Below, in pieces: positions 10,074 through 21,367 of a stretch of 64,000 bases of DNA. The translations under genes were made by a program, and so were the position numbers. The stretch's first letter is position 1, and every line of letters begins with the position of its first letter. Source of the DNA: Craspedostauros australis (taxonomy: Eukaryota; Bacillariophyta; Bacillariophyceae; Mastogloiales; Achnanthaceae); NCBI GenBank assembly GCA_026770025.1, contig JAMXDE010000014.1, forward strand, positions 1,240,001-1,304,000, read 5' to 3'. A model generated the notes under the pieces. That model searched no databases. It was given only the letters and a program-made list of their open reading frames with translations, and had not been told where the DNA came from.

Positions 10074-12252
10074 ATGCCAAGACGCTGGGCCCAAAGTAGC
10101 AAACAAGTCCAACTCCTAAAAGACAAGATCAGGAGTGGCGAAGTCTCCTCTGACCAAACCTGGCGCCAGGTGTGGAACAACAACAAAGAAGCCAGGTGCT
10201 TCATCGAGCCGGAGTTCAAAAATAACCTCCGTAAGCTCCGCAAGGTTCTGGAAGAAGAACGTAACTACACTGTTCGCATGGAGAGCTGCTGATGTCATGA
10301 CATTTCCCACCTGCAATGCACTCACACTTTCCCAGGTCGCCGAGACATCCGAGCGTCCCCAACCGCGACAGAGCTCGCCAAGAACGCCGCGGATATTCGT
10401 GACGCTGCCCGGACGGTTCGCATGGACATCGAGCTCCCAGACACACACCCAGACCCACACCCCAATCCCGCACCAACACCAACCACGACTACAATAGTGC
10501 CTACACCAGTACCAATTGCGCCTACACCAGTACCAATTGCTCCAACACCATTCACCCACACACACTCCCACACCACAGCCACACCAACACCAACACCAGC
10601 ACCAGCACCAACCATGTTTGCTTCCTCACCACATCAACCAGCCAACTACACCAAGAATGAGATGGATCTGAACGCATGGTTGCAGGAGAATAGTAACTTG
10701 AACCTGCCTGTCTTGCGCACATGCTATGTGAGCGACAATGGTGCGCGCATCATTGACCTGAAATTTCAAGTGCCAGGGGGCAGTTGCATGGAGGATTTCC
10801 ATGTGTCAGTGGTACCAGGAGGCATGTCTCTACTCCTCGAAATGGAACAGCTGGCTGCACTTACAGATGCGCAGGCTATGCACAATGTCCTACGCCCCAA
10901 TGGCCCCACGAACGGCAGTCCCGCTGTGCCTTTCGCGGACGAGCAAGCCCGCCGTGAGGCATATGGTTCTGCAATTGCAAGCCTCAAGCGCTCACCCAAT
11001 GGGAGGCCTCTCCGGTCGCAAACCGTTGAATTGCCGTTTGCGGTTAACTGGCAGTTGGAGAAAAGCAGTGACGGCGTATTCTCTGGGTTCTCTTTTGTTG
11101 AAATTGAAATTCCTGCTAACGGCAAACGCGATGCCGCTAACGCCAATGTTCTCATCGTTCGCATGGTGGCACTTCATCCGGCCCAACCACTTTTCCCTCG
11201 TGCCACTCACGTGAAGAAGTACGGGCATTCATTCCCGATTCGGAACATCGATGGACCTGTTGACATTCATGCTCCCAACAGATTCAGCCATCTTCGTAAC
11301 GCCCGCCAGCCACCGCGCGACACAAGGACATACGCCTCCAGCATTGCGACATCGACGAACGCGCGTTTTTATAGCGGACTAGCTACTGACAAACCCATGG
11401 TAAGTACTGTGACATGGCTATTTATTGCTTGCTTTCCTTTGCCTTCTTGCCAAGACTTACATGTCACATTCTTCTACTTTCTTTATTGTTCTACATGGTG
11501 TGACACAGAAGCCTCCATTCTATCTCACTAACTGCGGCCAGATGACGACTGTCCACAAAAGCAACAAGTTTGTCCATCGTCGGCCAACTTCTGTGCGCAG
11601 CTCGTCCCGCAGCGTGAAATCTTCAAGGAGCAACACCTCGAAGCGCAGTGTCAGCACCACCAGCAGCAGATGCCAAGGTGCTGCTGGTGAGAGCCACAAA
11701 AGCAGCAACAAAATCTGGTCGTTGCAACAACAAAAAACACCACCACCACCACCACCAACATGGCCTCCCCACACGGCCGTAGCAATGGCCAAGGGCACCG
11801 CCATGGCAGCTCACCATGATGCCATCCTCATGCCACTGCCACCACCACCATCACCACCTTTGGAGCTCTTGGCTGTGGCAACAGCAATGGCTGCAGCAGT
11901 TGCAGCAAACAAGACTGCAAGAGAGCAGCAAGCAACATTGGCTGCATCGAAGGCTTTCAACAAAGTGATAGGAGGAAAGGCAACAGAAGGGGGAGGAGCA
12001 GCACCAGCAGCAACAGGAGTGGTGCCAGCAGCAGGCTTCACTGCCTACATGCCTGGCACAATGATGGATGCATTCTCTGCTGCAACCAGCAAGGATGAAG
12101 AGGATGCACAGAGATCCCTCTCTCATTTTCTTCACCATCTCCCACCTATCACTGGAATTGGTGGTTTGAATGATGGAGATGGAAATGAGTATGATGGAGA
12201 TGGAAATGAGCATGATGGAGATGGAGATGATTATGATGAAGAAGAAGAGTAG
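10074..12252 (+). CDS. Unknown three-exon family, copy B (intact)
   Basis: Best model: join(10074-10260, 10336-11399, 11509-12252), 664 aa. Introns are 75 bp (GTAACT..CAG) and 109 bp (GTAAGT..CAG); both phases agree with the reading frames. Residues 1-95 are basic and helical-looking (MPRRW..QVQLLKDKIRSGE, WRQVWNNN, FIEPEF). Residues ~96-165 are a Pro/Thr-rich linker. Residues ~172-390 form a conserved domain with LPVLRTCYVSDNGARI, FQVPGGSCMEDFHVSVV, FADEQARREAYGSAIASLKR and LPFAVNWQLEK. Exon 3 has an Arg/Ser-rich stretch, polyproline, an Ala-rich segment, PAAGFTAYMPG, LSHFLHHLPPITGIGG and an Asp/Glu tail. I recognise no known domain; the alternating hydrophobic pattern hints at a beta-rich fold. 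Four copies or partial copies occur in this window, so it is a repeat-family gene, perhaps transposon cargo. Nuclear location is only suggested by the RS-rich stretch. Confidence 0.75.
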
Positions 12253-13078
12253 GAGATGCAAAATTCAGCCAGGTCGATGTGAAACAGAATGCAGAACAAA
12301 ACAGTGTAGTATTATCTGCATGTAATCAATGTGTAGCTGTGGTCTTTGTTGATACCCAATTGGGTTGGCAGAAGCAGGATGTGTGGAGGTGATGCTGCTG
12401 TGGATGCCCAAGTTGTTTCAGAATTCGCTCGTTGGGAGCTGCGGTAACCGTATAATACAGTCAGTAAAAAATAAGTGATTCGTGCTAAACTAGTGGATTA
12501 CCACGCCTCCCTGTATGGCCGCCGCCTTCTCGTACGTGGAGAGTGCGTAGTGCGTAGCGGTTCCAATGGTGGAGTCATCACAACAGGAGGGCACACATGT
12601 TCGGCACGTGTTCAAGTCGACACGGGATTGAGGCGTAGTAGGGCAGTCTACCAATCCATACAAGTCTTGCATTACACGCATACACGAGTCACCACAATTG
12701 TATTCTGTCGTCTGCGATGGATGCATGCCTGACTGCTCTGCGCTCTACTCCCGCGTTGATGTCACAATTCGCAGTAACCAGCGAAACAGACAGTCCAATT
12801 CATCACAGCATGTCTCCTTCCTGTAGGCCATGTAGGACACACAGATACACCGAAGGAGGGATCACACATTGCCCGTTGCAAATGAAGTTGTGGGAGGATG
12901 AAGCACGACTTCCACACTGAATGCCATACACACATGGTTTGAGTTGGCACAAACTGGTGCAGCTAATTCATAGACTACATGGTCATCATCAGGTAATTAT
13001 GATAGCAACAACAAGCCACTTCCTCCATGATCAGCAAACTTGACATTGTTACTATTGCCACTCAAAACGTAGTCTTCG
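12253..13078. other. 3' flank of copy B and spacer
   Basis: No gene. The first ~265 bp is the 3' flank shared with copies A and C: TCTTTGTTGATACCCA, GTGTGGAGGTGATG, CAAGTTGTTTCAGA, and GTGGATTACCACGCCTCC near 12,495. The remainder probably includes the left end of the Harbinger unit that follows; no TIR could be fixed. Confidence 0.55.
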
Positions 13079-14156
13079 TTGAAATCCACGCGAACTTGTA
13101 TTCCACATAGTCGAATCACTACTCAGGCACGACTCGCAAACACGGATTTGGCAGCGGAGAGTACCAGCGCTTGTGAGTTTGCGGCGGAAGGATTTTTGCT
13201 GATGGGAGATGATGTGGATCACCGTGACATGGACACTCTCAACAATGCACAGTTGTGGGATTTTCGTGGGATGTTTGGCACTGATCCATCCATCACTCAC
13301 CTCCTCTGGGAAGACCTGATTGGCACAGATCTTCTCCCCTGCAATGCGAAGCCGAAGCACCTCCTTTGGATGTGCTCGTTCCTCCGAATGTATTTGGCGG
13401 AGACAGTGGTGGCGCGGATGATGAACACCACTGCGAAAACTTTCCGCCAGTGGGCGTGGGTCGTGGCTCGGGCCGTTGAGGAGTTGCGTCATGACATCGT
13501 AAGTGCAGCACATGAGAACCCCGACCGATGCGAACTCTTTTTTTCCGCCTAACACGACTCACTCACAATTTCCGTTCGTGACTGCTCGTATCCATCTTGT
13601 TTGCCTACAGATTGACCTAGACAACCGCTTTATTGACGCAGACAGAAATGGGAGTGCTTTCTTGACTGTCGACGGCACCGACTTTCGCACTAACGACCCC
13701 AAACCGTTTAACAAGGTGTGGTACTCGCACAAGTTCAAAGCTGCTGGTGTGAGGTATGAAGTGGCTGTTTCCATCAGTAGAGGAGACATTGTTTGGGTGA
13801 ATGGCCCCTTTCCGTGTGGATACATGAATGACCTGGCTATCTTCCGCTCTGAGCTTAAACAAGCAATACGGGCAAACGAGGTTGTGATTGCTGACAACGG
13901 CTACAGAGGAGATGACAAAGTGTTCCCACCCACGTTCAAAGCTGATGGCATTCTTCGTGCTCGCCACGAAACGATTAACGGTAGATTGAAGCAGTGGAGC
14001 TGTTTGGGACAGAAGTGGCGACACCACGTGGACAAACACCACACAGCCTTCCATGCGGTGATGGTCATCACCCAAATCGAACTCGGTAACGGCTATCCAA
14101 CGTTCGACGTCGACAAGGCGCTGTCCACAGCCCGACAGCGAATGGGTCACGATTAG
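13079..14156 (+). CDS. PIF/Harbinger transposase (copy 2, core intact)
   Basis: Two exons, join(13079-13498, 13611-14156); the intron is GTAAGT..CTACAG, 112 bp, phase 0. The N-terminal part includes FGTDPSITHLLWEDL and FLRMYLAETVVARMM, a helical region. The second exon is a DDE_Tnp_4-type catalytic domain: TVDGTDFRTN (first Asp), VVIADNGYRGDDK (second Asp) and RARHETINGRLKQW (Glu). The protein ends at RMGHD. No in-frame ATG marks a good start: the first is at 13202, and the matching start in copy 1 aligns to a non-ATG codon, so an upstream exon or a lost start is possible. The enzyme would excise and integrate Harbinger DNA transposons. The orientation relative to copy B differs from copy 1 relative to copy A, so they do not form one fixed unit. 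Confidence 0.85.
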
Positions 14157-14300
14157 ACTGTACATTTCATTTAAATTAAACACACGTGTTGCATGGAATT
14201 TATCAGTCTAATAATTGAACGTCTCCGAGCCTTGGCACCACACGAATTGTATTAGCGCAACGCTGAATCTCTAACAATAGCGACACCCGTCGACCAATCA

Positions 14301-14507
14301 TATTAGAGCACTATCGAAAAATCACAAGGGGAGAGCAAAAGCAAAGTACCATGCCGGGATTCGAACCCGGAACCTCAGTTAGAATTACTGGTGCTCTACC
14401 GTTGAGCTACAGGCGATGCGATTGCTGAACCGAACACAAGTGAAATTTATAGATAGTGGGGGCTACGGGAGTAACGTACTTTAGCACTATTCGATTTTGT
14501 GCTGATA
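14301..14507. repeat. 207-bp direct repeat with tRNA-like core, unit 1
   Basis: Identical over all 207 bp to 14758-14964. It begins TATTAGAGCACTATCGA and ends GCACTATTCGATTTTGTGCTGATA-like sequence, so a GCACTAT(T)CGA motif occurs at both edges. It contains the tRNA-like sequence at 14347-14416 on the minus strand. Confidence 0.95.
14347..14416 (-). tRNA. tRNA-like sequence, probably pseudogene or SINE head
   Basis: The minus strand carries a box-A-like TAGCTCAACGGTAGAG, a canonical box B GGTTCGAATCC, a D stem GCTC/GAGC and a T stem CCGGG/CCCGG. The anticodon arm pairs as CAGT/ACTG around a loop AATTCTA. That loop lacks the usual U33, so the anticodon (TTC or TCT) is uncertain. The acceptor arms (TCGCCTG and CATGGTA) pair poorly. 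A TTTT run follows downstream on that strand. Internal Pol III promoter elements are intact, but the molecule is unlikely to be a functional tRNA. Confidence 0.55.
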
Positions 14508-14757
14508 CTCCCCTACGCTACGACCGTGGACCACCTGCTCAAGAGCACTATGACGGAAAGTTGTCATCTCCCGCGTCTCCCCATCTCGGGGCACCCTCAT
14601 TGTTGGGTGGCTAATACTGCCAGACGAAGTGGGAGTGCTGCCGTAGCAGACAAGTGTGAGACTGGGTCGAAATGCGGTGATCGCAACGCGCCCACGAAGG
14701 CGTGTTGTGCAAGGTTGTCCTAACTCAGCGATGTAGAACTAGCTGCGACTGTTAATC

Positions 14758-14964
14758 TATTAGAGCACTATCGAAAAATCACAAGGGGAGAGCAAAAGCA
14801 AAGTACCATGCCGGGATTCGAACCCGGAACCTCAGTTAGAATTACTGGTGCTCTACCGTTGAGCTACAGGCGATGCGATTGCTGAACCGAACACAAGTGA
14901 AATTTATAGATAGTGGGGGCTACGGGAGTAACGTACTTTAGCACTATTCGATTTTGTGCTGATA
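14758..14964. repeat. 207-bp direct repeat with tRNA-like core, unit 2
   Basis: Exact copy of 14301-14507, offset by 457 bp. The 250-bp spacer (14508-14757) shows no coding sequence. The pair could be an LTR-like miniature element, two SINE insertions, or a tandem duplication of a 457-bp unit. Confidence 0.95.
14804..14873 (-). tRNA. tRNA-like sequence, second identical copy
   Basis: Base-for-base copy of 14347-14416, with the same intact A and B boxes and the same poor acceptor and anticodon arms. Confidence 0.55.
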
Positions 14965-15890
14965 AATCAGAAATCTCCACTTCTCTTACCTTTTCCGTTC
15001 CGAACGGAAATTTGGTCAAAATTCCGTTGTGTCAAATTTGTGTCACATTTCGCGTCGCAAGAACCGTTTTCCCGTCAATCACAGATCCAAAATGTCGCGG
15101 AAATGGATTTCTTGCCAAGATGAACCTCTCTGTCCAATCAGGACAGACTTCGGTCTTGGGTGCGACACATGCGAATCTTGCCATGACCTTCTCAAGTGAA
15201 TATGATCAATCGTGTGATCGTACAACAAACAACATCGTGAGAAGACATAATTCACAACACGGGGTATTGTGGTGTTTTGTTCATTGACTTTTGCCAACTC
15301 TACTTCACGCAGTAACACGCACATTTGTCGTGTTGTCTCCGTGTTAATTTCACTTGCAATTGCATGAGACCTGCCATGCCTCTCTCATGCTCACAGTTCC
15401 AAGATCTCAATCTTTGGAGCTTGTCAACATCCTACCATACGAATAACTCAATAATCAACAATATCCTCACCAACAACAACGATCTGATCACTCTGCGTTT
15501 TCGGTGCGGTACCCTACGACCCATCTTCGATTTCGTTCTAACATTGATGATTGATCGATCTTGATTGCTTTTCTGAACTTTCTGTTTGTTCAATCATACC
15601 ATTGACCTTTGTCCATCAAGAGCATGGGTTGTGTCCACTATATGTTGGTTTCCGTTTCTTCAGGTGGGATACAACTCCTACCCACTGCCCCTGCACCCTT
15701 TCTGGTCTGACATCACCGACAAGGTTGTTGTTTTGTTGGTTTGTATCGGGACATGCTGTGTCACATGTTCATGGTTCTCATACCAAAAGGAGGACACGGT
15801 ATCTTTCTTGGTACGACTGGGAGCGGGCACGTTTGTGATGGGTCACTGGTGTGATCAACAGAAGTTGATTTTATTCAGTTGTGATTGATA
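14965..15890. other. Intergenic, no gene seen
   Basis: Short ORFs only, none with recognisable motifs. The stretch ends in the terminus of a TIR-family element whose interior should lie to the left, but the matching left end could not be found. Confidence 0.5.
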
Positions 15891-15950
15891 TTATTGGGAG
15901 GTGCGGAAATCATGGGTATCTTGACAGAGTCGTACCCTCGATTCCTGACA
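15891..15950. mobile_element. Solo terminus of the TIR element family
   Basis: About 60 bp matching the right ends of the elements at 4155 and 16962: TTGGGAGGTGCGGAAATC, GGGTATC..GTACCC pairing, ending CCCTCGATTCCTGACA at 15950. No partner start was found within about 1 kb to the left, so this is a truncated copy. Confidence 0.6.
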
Positions 15951-16128
15951 TCTATTGTGCGCCGTCATTCCAAGATCTTTGGTCACCTCCGAGCATCAGA
16001 GGTTGCACCATCAACTCCTCCACCTCAAATCAGCACAGCATACCAACTCCATCTAAGCATGAGCAGCCCTGGAACAATTCAGCATCTTGTCGAAACAACT
16101 GGTGACAGCAGCAACTAGATGGGAGGTA

Positions 16129-16490
16129 CAATCTCCATTGAAGACCGAGTCTACAATCAACCAGATGACCTGGACAGTAGAAGTGATTCAGAATCCATTT
16201 CTGATTTGAGTGATGTCAATGCCAACAGCATTGACTTGGATGTTTACAACAGTGGCGAGGGTGATGTTGCTGGGGAGAAACTGCGGCTTCATTGATCCCC
16301 ACTATGGCTGTCCCAGTGGAGGATGCTGCCAGCAACTCCAACACCAACAGTGGTGGCACTTATAATGTTGAGTTGACTGAGAAGGAAAGGTTGGCATCAA
16401 TGGATCTCAAAGGGAAACTGTTGGATCCCGCCACTGTAGAATTTGATGTGACTGTGGGGAAAGCTCGACAGCACACGCATCAACTGCTGC
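16129..16490 (+). pseudogene. Coding remnant disrupted by a TIR element
   Basis: Two short frame-shifted pieces (acidic MGGTISIEDRVYNQPDDLDS.. and ..LTEKERLASMDLKGKLLDP..) suggest a decayed protein that ends where the TIR element begins at 16491. It may be the N-terminal part of the mariner pseudogene that continues after 16962. No recognisable domain. Confidence 0.3.
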
Positions 16491-16962
16491 TGTTGGAAAT
16501 CCGGGGTTATAGTAGTAATCTAATCTGGTATTAGATTGTACTGTTTTAGAACTGTGAGATCAATCTCATTCGTGCTCTTGGGTGATGAAGGGATAACCTC
16601 CATTTCTCCTTCTCACCGTTGCTCCCTTTCAGGTGACTCCAGAGTGTCTCTGTCCGTCGAACTGCATCGACTGCATGGGGATTAATTGATCGCATCATCC
16701 ATGGTTCTCAGCTCATGTACGGATGCATCCCTAGTGGTCAAGTCCCAGGTTTGTGTTCATTGTAATGGTGGACCATGGACAGACTCTGTCATGGGACATG
16801 ACTGGATGTGATACAACACACAGGTGATTGTATGAGGTGGGACAAGCTACAAGAGTGTCCAAGTGCAATCTATAGAATTGATTCGGATTAGTCTGAATGA
16901 TATTATTGGGAGGTGCGGCAATCATGGGTATCTTGGTAAAAGCGTACCCTCGATTCCTGACA
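16491..16962. mobile_element. Short TIR element (MITE-like), copy 3
   Basis: A 472-bp interval starting TGTTGGAAATCCGGGG and ending CCCTCGATTCCTGACA, in the same order as the element at 3370-4155. Internal motifs are shared: AGAACTGTGAGA near the left end and the GGGTATC..CGTACCC hairpin at the right. Flanking hexamers (TGCTGC / ATGGTG) do not match. It lies just upstream of the surviving mariner catalytic region. Confidence 0.65.
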
Positions 16963-16996
16963 ATGGTGCGTCGCAGGCGAAGACCCTCCACCCTGA

Positions 16997-19203
16997 TACG
17001 GCAACACAGCCACGACCACAATCCAAACGATGATGTTTCTCGCAGCAGTGGCGAAGCCACGCATTGATCCTGTCTCTAGCGAGTGGCTCGATGGCAAGAT
17101 TGGATGCTGGCCAACTGGTGATGAGCTTCCTGCCCATCGCACTTCAAAGAATCGAGTCAAAGGGACTCTGATCTGGAATTCTCGATTTGTCGCAAGAGGA
17201 ACCTACACGGATCTCTTGATGGATAGAGTAGTCCCTGCTATCATGGAGAAGTTCTCAAAAGGGAAAAAACAGTACACATCCAACAAGACATGCCCCAGCT
17301 AATCTACCTGGGAAGGACTTCGCTTCAATTTGGAATGGTCATTGGCAGTTCTTTGTTGCAACATACAAATGCAAGTGGGGGACAGGTTGATCGAACTTGT
17401 GACACAACCTGCAAGGAGCCCTGACTTGAACATTCTTGATCCTGGGTGCTTCTGCAGCCTGCAATCCACGCAACTACGAATGAGATGTATGACAATTGAT
17501 GAACTCGTTGCGCACATGGAAACTATGTTTCGTGAATACGATTCGTCAAAACTCTTGCATATGTTCATCACGCTGGAAACTCTGATGAACAAGATCATAG
17601 AGACTGAGGGTAGCAACAAGTTCAAGATCCCTCATCTCAACAAGGCCAAACTGAAGAAAGAGGGGCGGACACCAGATCATGTGCAAGAAAGTCGGCAGGC
17701 GCTTCAAATCAAAGAACAGCACAAGAATGGGCCTCAGTCGCAACCACTGCCACCAACGCAACGCAAGCCAGCTTCTCGTCCAGCACGATCCAAGACAAAT
17801 CGCAATCGTGCCGGCAAAGCAGGATCGCAACAGGCACAGCACCTGGCACCCCAACTACTCGCACTGAATTGGCGATAGCAATCAATGGATTGGCAGCAGC
17901 AGCGAGCACCACCAACAGCACCAACGATAGCACCACCGCCATCGACAGCGGCAGCAGCAGCAATCCCATGGCAGCCACAGCGACAGCCATATCCGCAGCA
18001 ACAACCACACTAATGGCCACTGCCACAACAAGACACAGCAGTGCCAGCAGTAGAAGCACCAGTTTTCTTGTGACAGCCAAATCTGCACCAACAACCATAC
18101 TATTGGCCACTGCTGCAACCACCACACCTACCACCACACCTACCACCACACCTACCACCACACCTACCACCACACCTACCACCACACCTACCACCACACC
18201 TACCACCACACCTACCACCACACCTACCACCACACCTACCACCACACCTACCACCACACCTACCACCACACCTACCACCACACCTACCACCACACCTACC
18301 ACCACACCTACCACCACACCTACCACCACACCTACCACCACACCTACCACCACACCTACCACCACACCTACCACCACACCTACCACCACACCTACCACCA
18401 CACCTACCACCACACCTACCACCACACCTACCACCACACCTACCACCACACCTACCACCACACCTACCACCACACCTACCACCACACCTACCACCACACC
18501 TACCACCACACCTACCACCACACCTACCACCACACCTACCACCACACCTACCACCACACCTACCACCACACCTACCACCACACCTACCACCACACCTACC
18601 ACCACACCTACCACCACACCTACCACCACACCTACCACCACACCTACCACCACACCTACCACCACACCTACCACCACACCTACCACCACACCTACCACCA
18701 CACCTACCACCACACCTACCACCACACCTACCACCACACCTACCACCACACCTACCACCACACCTACCACCACACCTACCACCACACCTACCACCACACC
18801 TACCACCACACCTACCACCACACCTACCACCACACCTACCACCACACCTACCACCACACCTACCACCACACCTACCACCACACCTACCACCACACCTACC
18901 ACCACACCTACCACCACACCTACCACCACACCTACCACCACACCTACCACCACACCTACCACCACACCTACCACCACACCTACCACCACACCTACCACCA
19001 CCAACAACAGCAACAACAGCAACAACAGCAACAACAGCAACAACAGCAACAACAGCAATTGCAGAGCAGAACAGAACAGGAGCAGACACAAAGGCAACAG
19101 CTGTAGCAGGAGCAGACGCTCCTGTGTCGTAGTATCAATAGAACTTAATGGTATGTACTCATTGATTCATTCAATTTCGCTCTCTGTACATATTAAAGCA
19201 TGA
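16997..19203 (+). pseudogene. Mariner/IS630-like transposase 1, broken
   Basis: Fragments in shifting frames match a Tc1/mariner-type transposase. 17030-17302 has MFLAAVAKPR and KIGCWPTGDELPAHRTSKNR ahead of an HIQQD segment that needs a frameshift. 17330-17878 has QPARSPDLNILDPGCFCSLQ, the NSPDLN-type block near the third catalytic acidic residue, then MTIDELVAHME and FITLETLMNKII. The first Asp block (HxDEKWF) is not found. After another frameshift near 17,800 the frame enters an Ala/Thr-rich tail, the 12-bp array and an Asn/Ser run. Multiple frameshifts and a missing catalytic block make this a pseudogene. Confidence 0.7.
18121..18996 (+). repeat. Minisatellite, 73 x 12 bp (ACCACACCTACC)
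   Basis: Seventy-three tandem copies of ACCACACCTACC with no variant seen, followed by a CAACAACAG run to about 19060. In the frame open from 17869 it would read TTPT repeats, a Thr/Pro stretch at the 3' end of the mariner pseudogene. Confidence 0.95.
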
Positions 19204-19405
19204 CGATACTATCTAAACATAGAAGCATACACATCCGACCATACAAACATAACCATCTAAACACTTTGACTCGTGTTATGTGATGATTGCCTCATGCAAT
19301 AATACCTGTTAGTAATGTCATCTTTCTCTTTGTGTTGATACATACGGACTACTTGTCTCTGTCTCTTTCTTTCTCTGCTCGCACCATGCTTCTTCACTGC
19401 TGCAT

Positions 19406-21364
19406 TTACACCATCATCCTTGTGCACACAGGTGCTGCCATTGCCAATCCGCGGTTGGAGATGAAGTTAGGATGGCCGCCGGTTTTGTTGGACTTGCGGA
19501 TAGCAGCGATGTACTTGGTGATCGAGTCGCACGTGGGGTACGTACTGCAGATGGTGTTGATAGTTTGCTCAACTGGGACATTGTAGTCACACTCGTTTTG
19601 AATGAGCTGCCACGCGACCTTCCGGTTGGAGTACTTGGAGGTACACGCGCCTCTGTCCGCGTCAGTGAAGTCTTTTCCTGGCTTGCGACTGTCCAAGCCA
19701 CACATATACTCCTCCCACAGCTGCTCCAAAGTGAGTGAGCCAACTGTGGATTTTGCAACCGACGAAGGTGGTGCGCGTTGGCTCTCGGCTCCACTGCGGT
19801 GGGTGGCAGCTTCTGCAGTTGTTGGCGAGCTGGGGCTTTTCCCTGCCATCTCGAGGAGGACTGAATGCACGGCGTTGAGTGTCACGCTCATGCTGCCAAA
19901 CTGAGCCTGCAATGCAGCAATCTTGGTGCTGTGGCGCTCTTGCATGGCTGCCCAAATGGCAGCCATGCGATCGACCTTGCTGTCGATGGTCCTGGTGATC
20001 TGCATGCTCACGATGTCTTCATGGACCGTGAACATGCCGGTTGCTGAGGAGGAAGGGTTGTAGTCCTCGTCCATGTCGACGATGTGTAGATTGCCATGGT
20101 TGTTCACTAAGGTGATCAGCACATGCTTGGCAGGATTGATACCCTCAGAGAGATGTGGAGAGAGAAGGCCAACCTTGATCTTGATTCGAGTGACTAACCA
20201 ACCAGACACCATGGCAGATGCCTCGTTGTCCATGGCAGCACAAAGGAGAGCGCGGCCAGCCACCAAAGCAACTTCATGCAACACGTTTGTGGCACCCTTG
20301 GGGGCGACATGCTCAACAATCCAATCATCGTCAATTGGGACACCCTCGTGGATGACATACTTGCAGGGGCATGCCATGCAGGGGGCTGCAGCAACCTTGG
20401 CGTCAGCGTAGGGAGAGATAGCCAGAAGATAGTGGTCCACTCTCTCCTTTCTCATCCAGCGTCCACAGTCGCTGATGTCACCACATTGGCAAATGGCACA
20501 AGCCGCTGTAGCTGCATACTTGCGGGTACTGTGCATGCCAAGAACTCCAGGCTTGACCTTGCCAAACTCATCGCTCATCATGATGTCGTGGATGACCTTG
20601 CTGACCGCAGAGTTGGTAGATGCAGGAATTCTGTGGCCTGTTCCTCCATTGTTGAATAGCCACTCAGGATTGCCTGGGTTGCTGTGGACGGAGGTCTCGA
20701 GAAGGATGGCAAATGCAATCGTTGGGCAGATGCTGGCATCCATGGATCCAAGGATGGTCTAGAACGGAGCTGTCTCCTTGGTGATGACAATCTTGGACCA
20801 GGTCACCTGGATGGTGAGGAACTCTGGGTGTACTTTGCTCATGTCGATGCTCTCGTACTTGAGGTGGGCAAAGCAATCCAAGCGACCGATGAGGTGCAAC
20901 TGAAGCTTGATGACTCTGCATGTGCTGAAGGAGTGCACCTTATTGGCATGCTGAAGGAGCTTTTCCAAGAGTTCGATGAACTCGAACTTGTGGGATGCAT
21001 GCGTCTTCTTGCTTGGAGCTCCCTGGCCACGGCACTGGAACCTGCGGATACTGGCGATGGCCTTGCTGATCTTGGGGGACTTGGTCGGGTTGCCTTCCTG
21101 CATCTTTTCAGACCAGGGGATTTCGGAGTCAGGATTAATACTCGAAATCGCCTTCTTGTCATGGAGGATCGTGAGGAGGCGGAGACGAGTGGGATGGTCA
21201 GCTGCCAAGGGAGCAATCTTGCCGTATGCTCTGTGGTTCACGTAGGCAAGAACTTGGTCAGGGGTGATGGAGGCATACTCCTCCTCCAAGAACGGAGCTG
21301 GATCCTTGGTGGAGTACTTCAATCCATGAATGAAGTTCACGAATCGAATGCCGATATTCTTGTA
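19406..21364 (-). pseudogene. Crypton-type tyrosine recombinase, one amber stop
   Basis: A single minus-strand frame reads from about 21364 (YKNIGIRFVNFIHGLK) to 19406, broken once by TAG at 20759-20761 between KETAPF and TILGSMDA. The upstream half has FLEEEYASITPDQVLAYVNHR. The downstream half carries the recombinase signature GMHSTRKYAATAAC (HxxR, His near 20533) and DCGRWM, followed by a GCR1_C-like DNA-binding region (LTLEQLWEEYMCGLDS, YSNRKVAWQLI). Another stop (TGA, 21365-21367) lies directly upstream, so the N-terminus is missing or reached by a shift. Crypton enzymes integrate circular DNA by tyrosine recombination without TIRs. With one internal stop the copy looks recently dead. 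Confidence 0.75.
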
Positions 21365-21367
21365 TCA

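Noticed and set aside
10074-14156. Copy B plus Harbinger 2 as one two-ORF element
   Set aside because: At the left, copy A and Harbinger 1 are divergent rather than in tandem, spacing differs, and no common TIRs were found.
15643-15950. TGTTGGTTTCCG at 15643 as the missing left end of the solo terminus
   Set aside because: Only the first six bases fit the family end and the sequence after it does not match other copies.
18100-19097. Gly/Arg/Cys- or Val-rich minus-strand ORFs
   Set aside because: Antisense reading of the 12-bp array; an artefact of the repeat.
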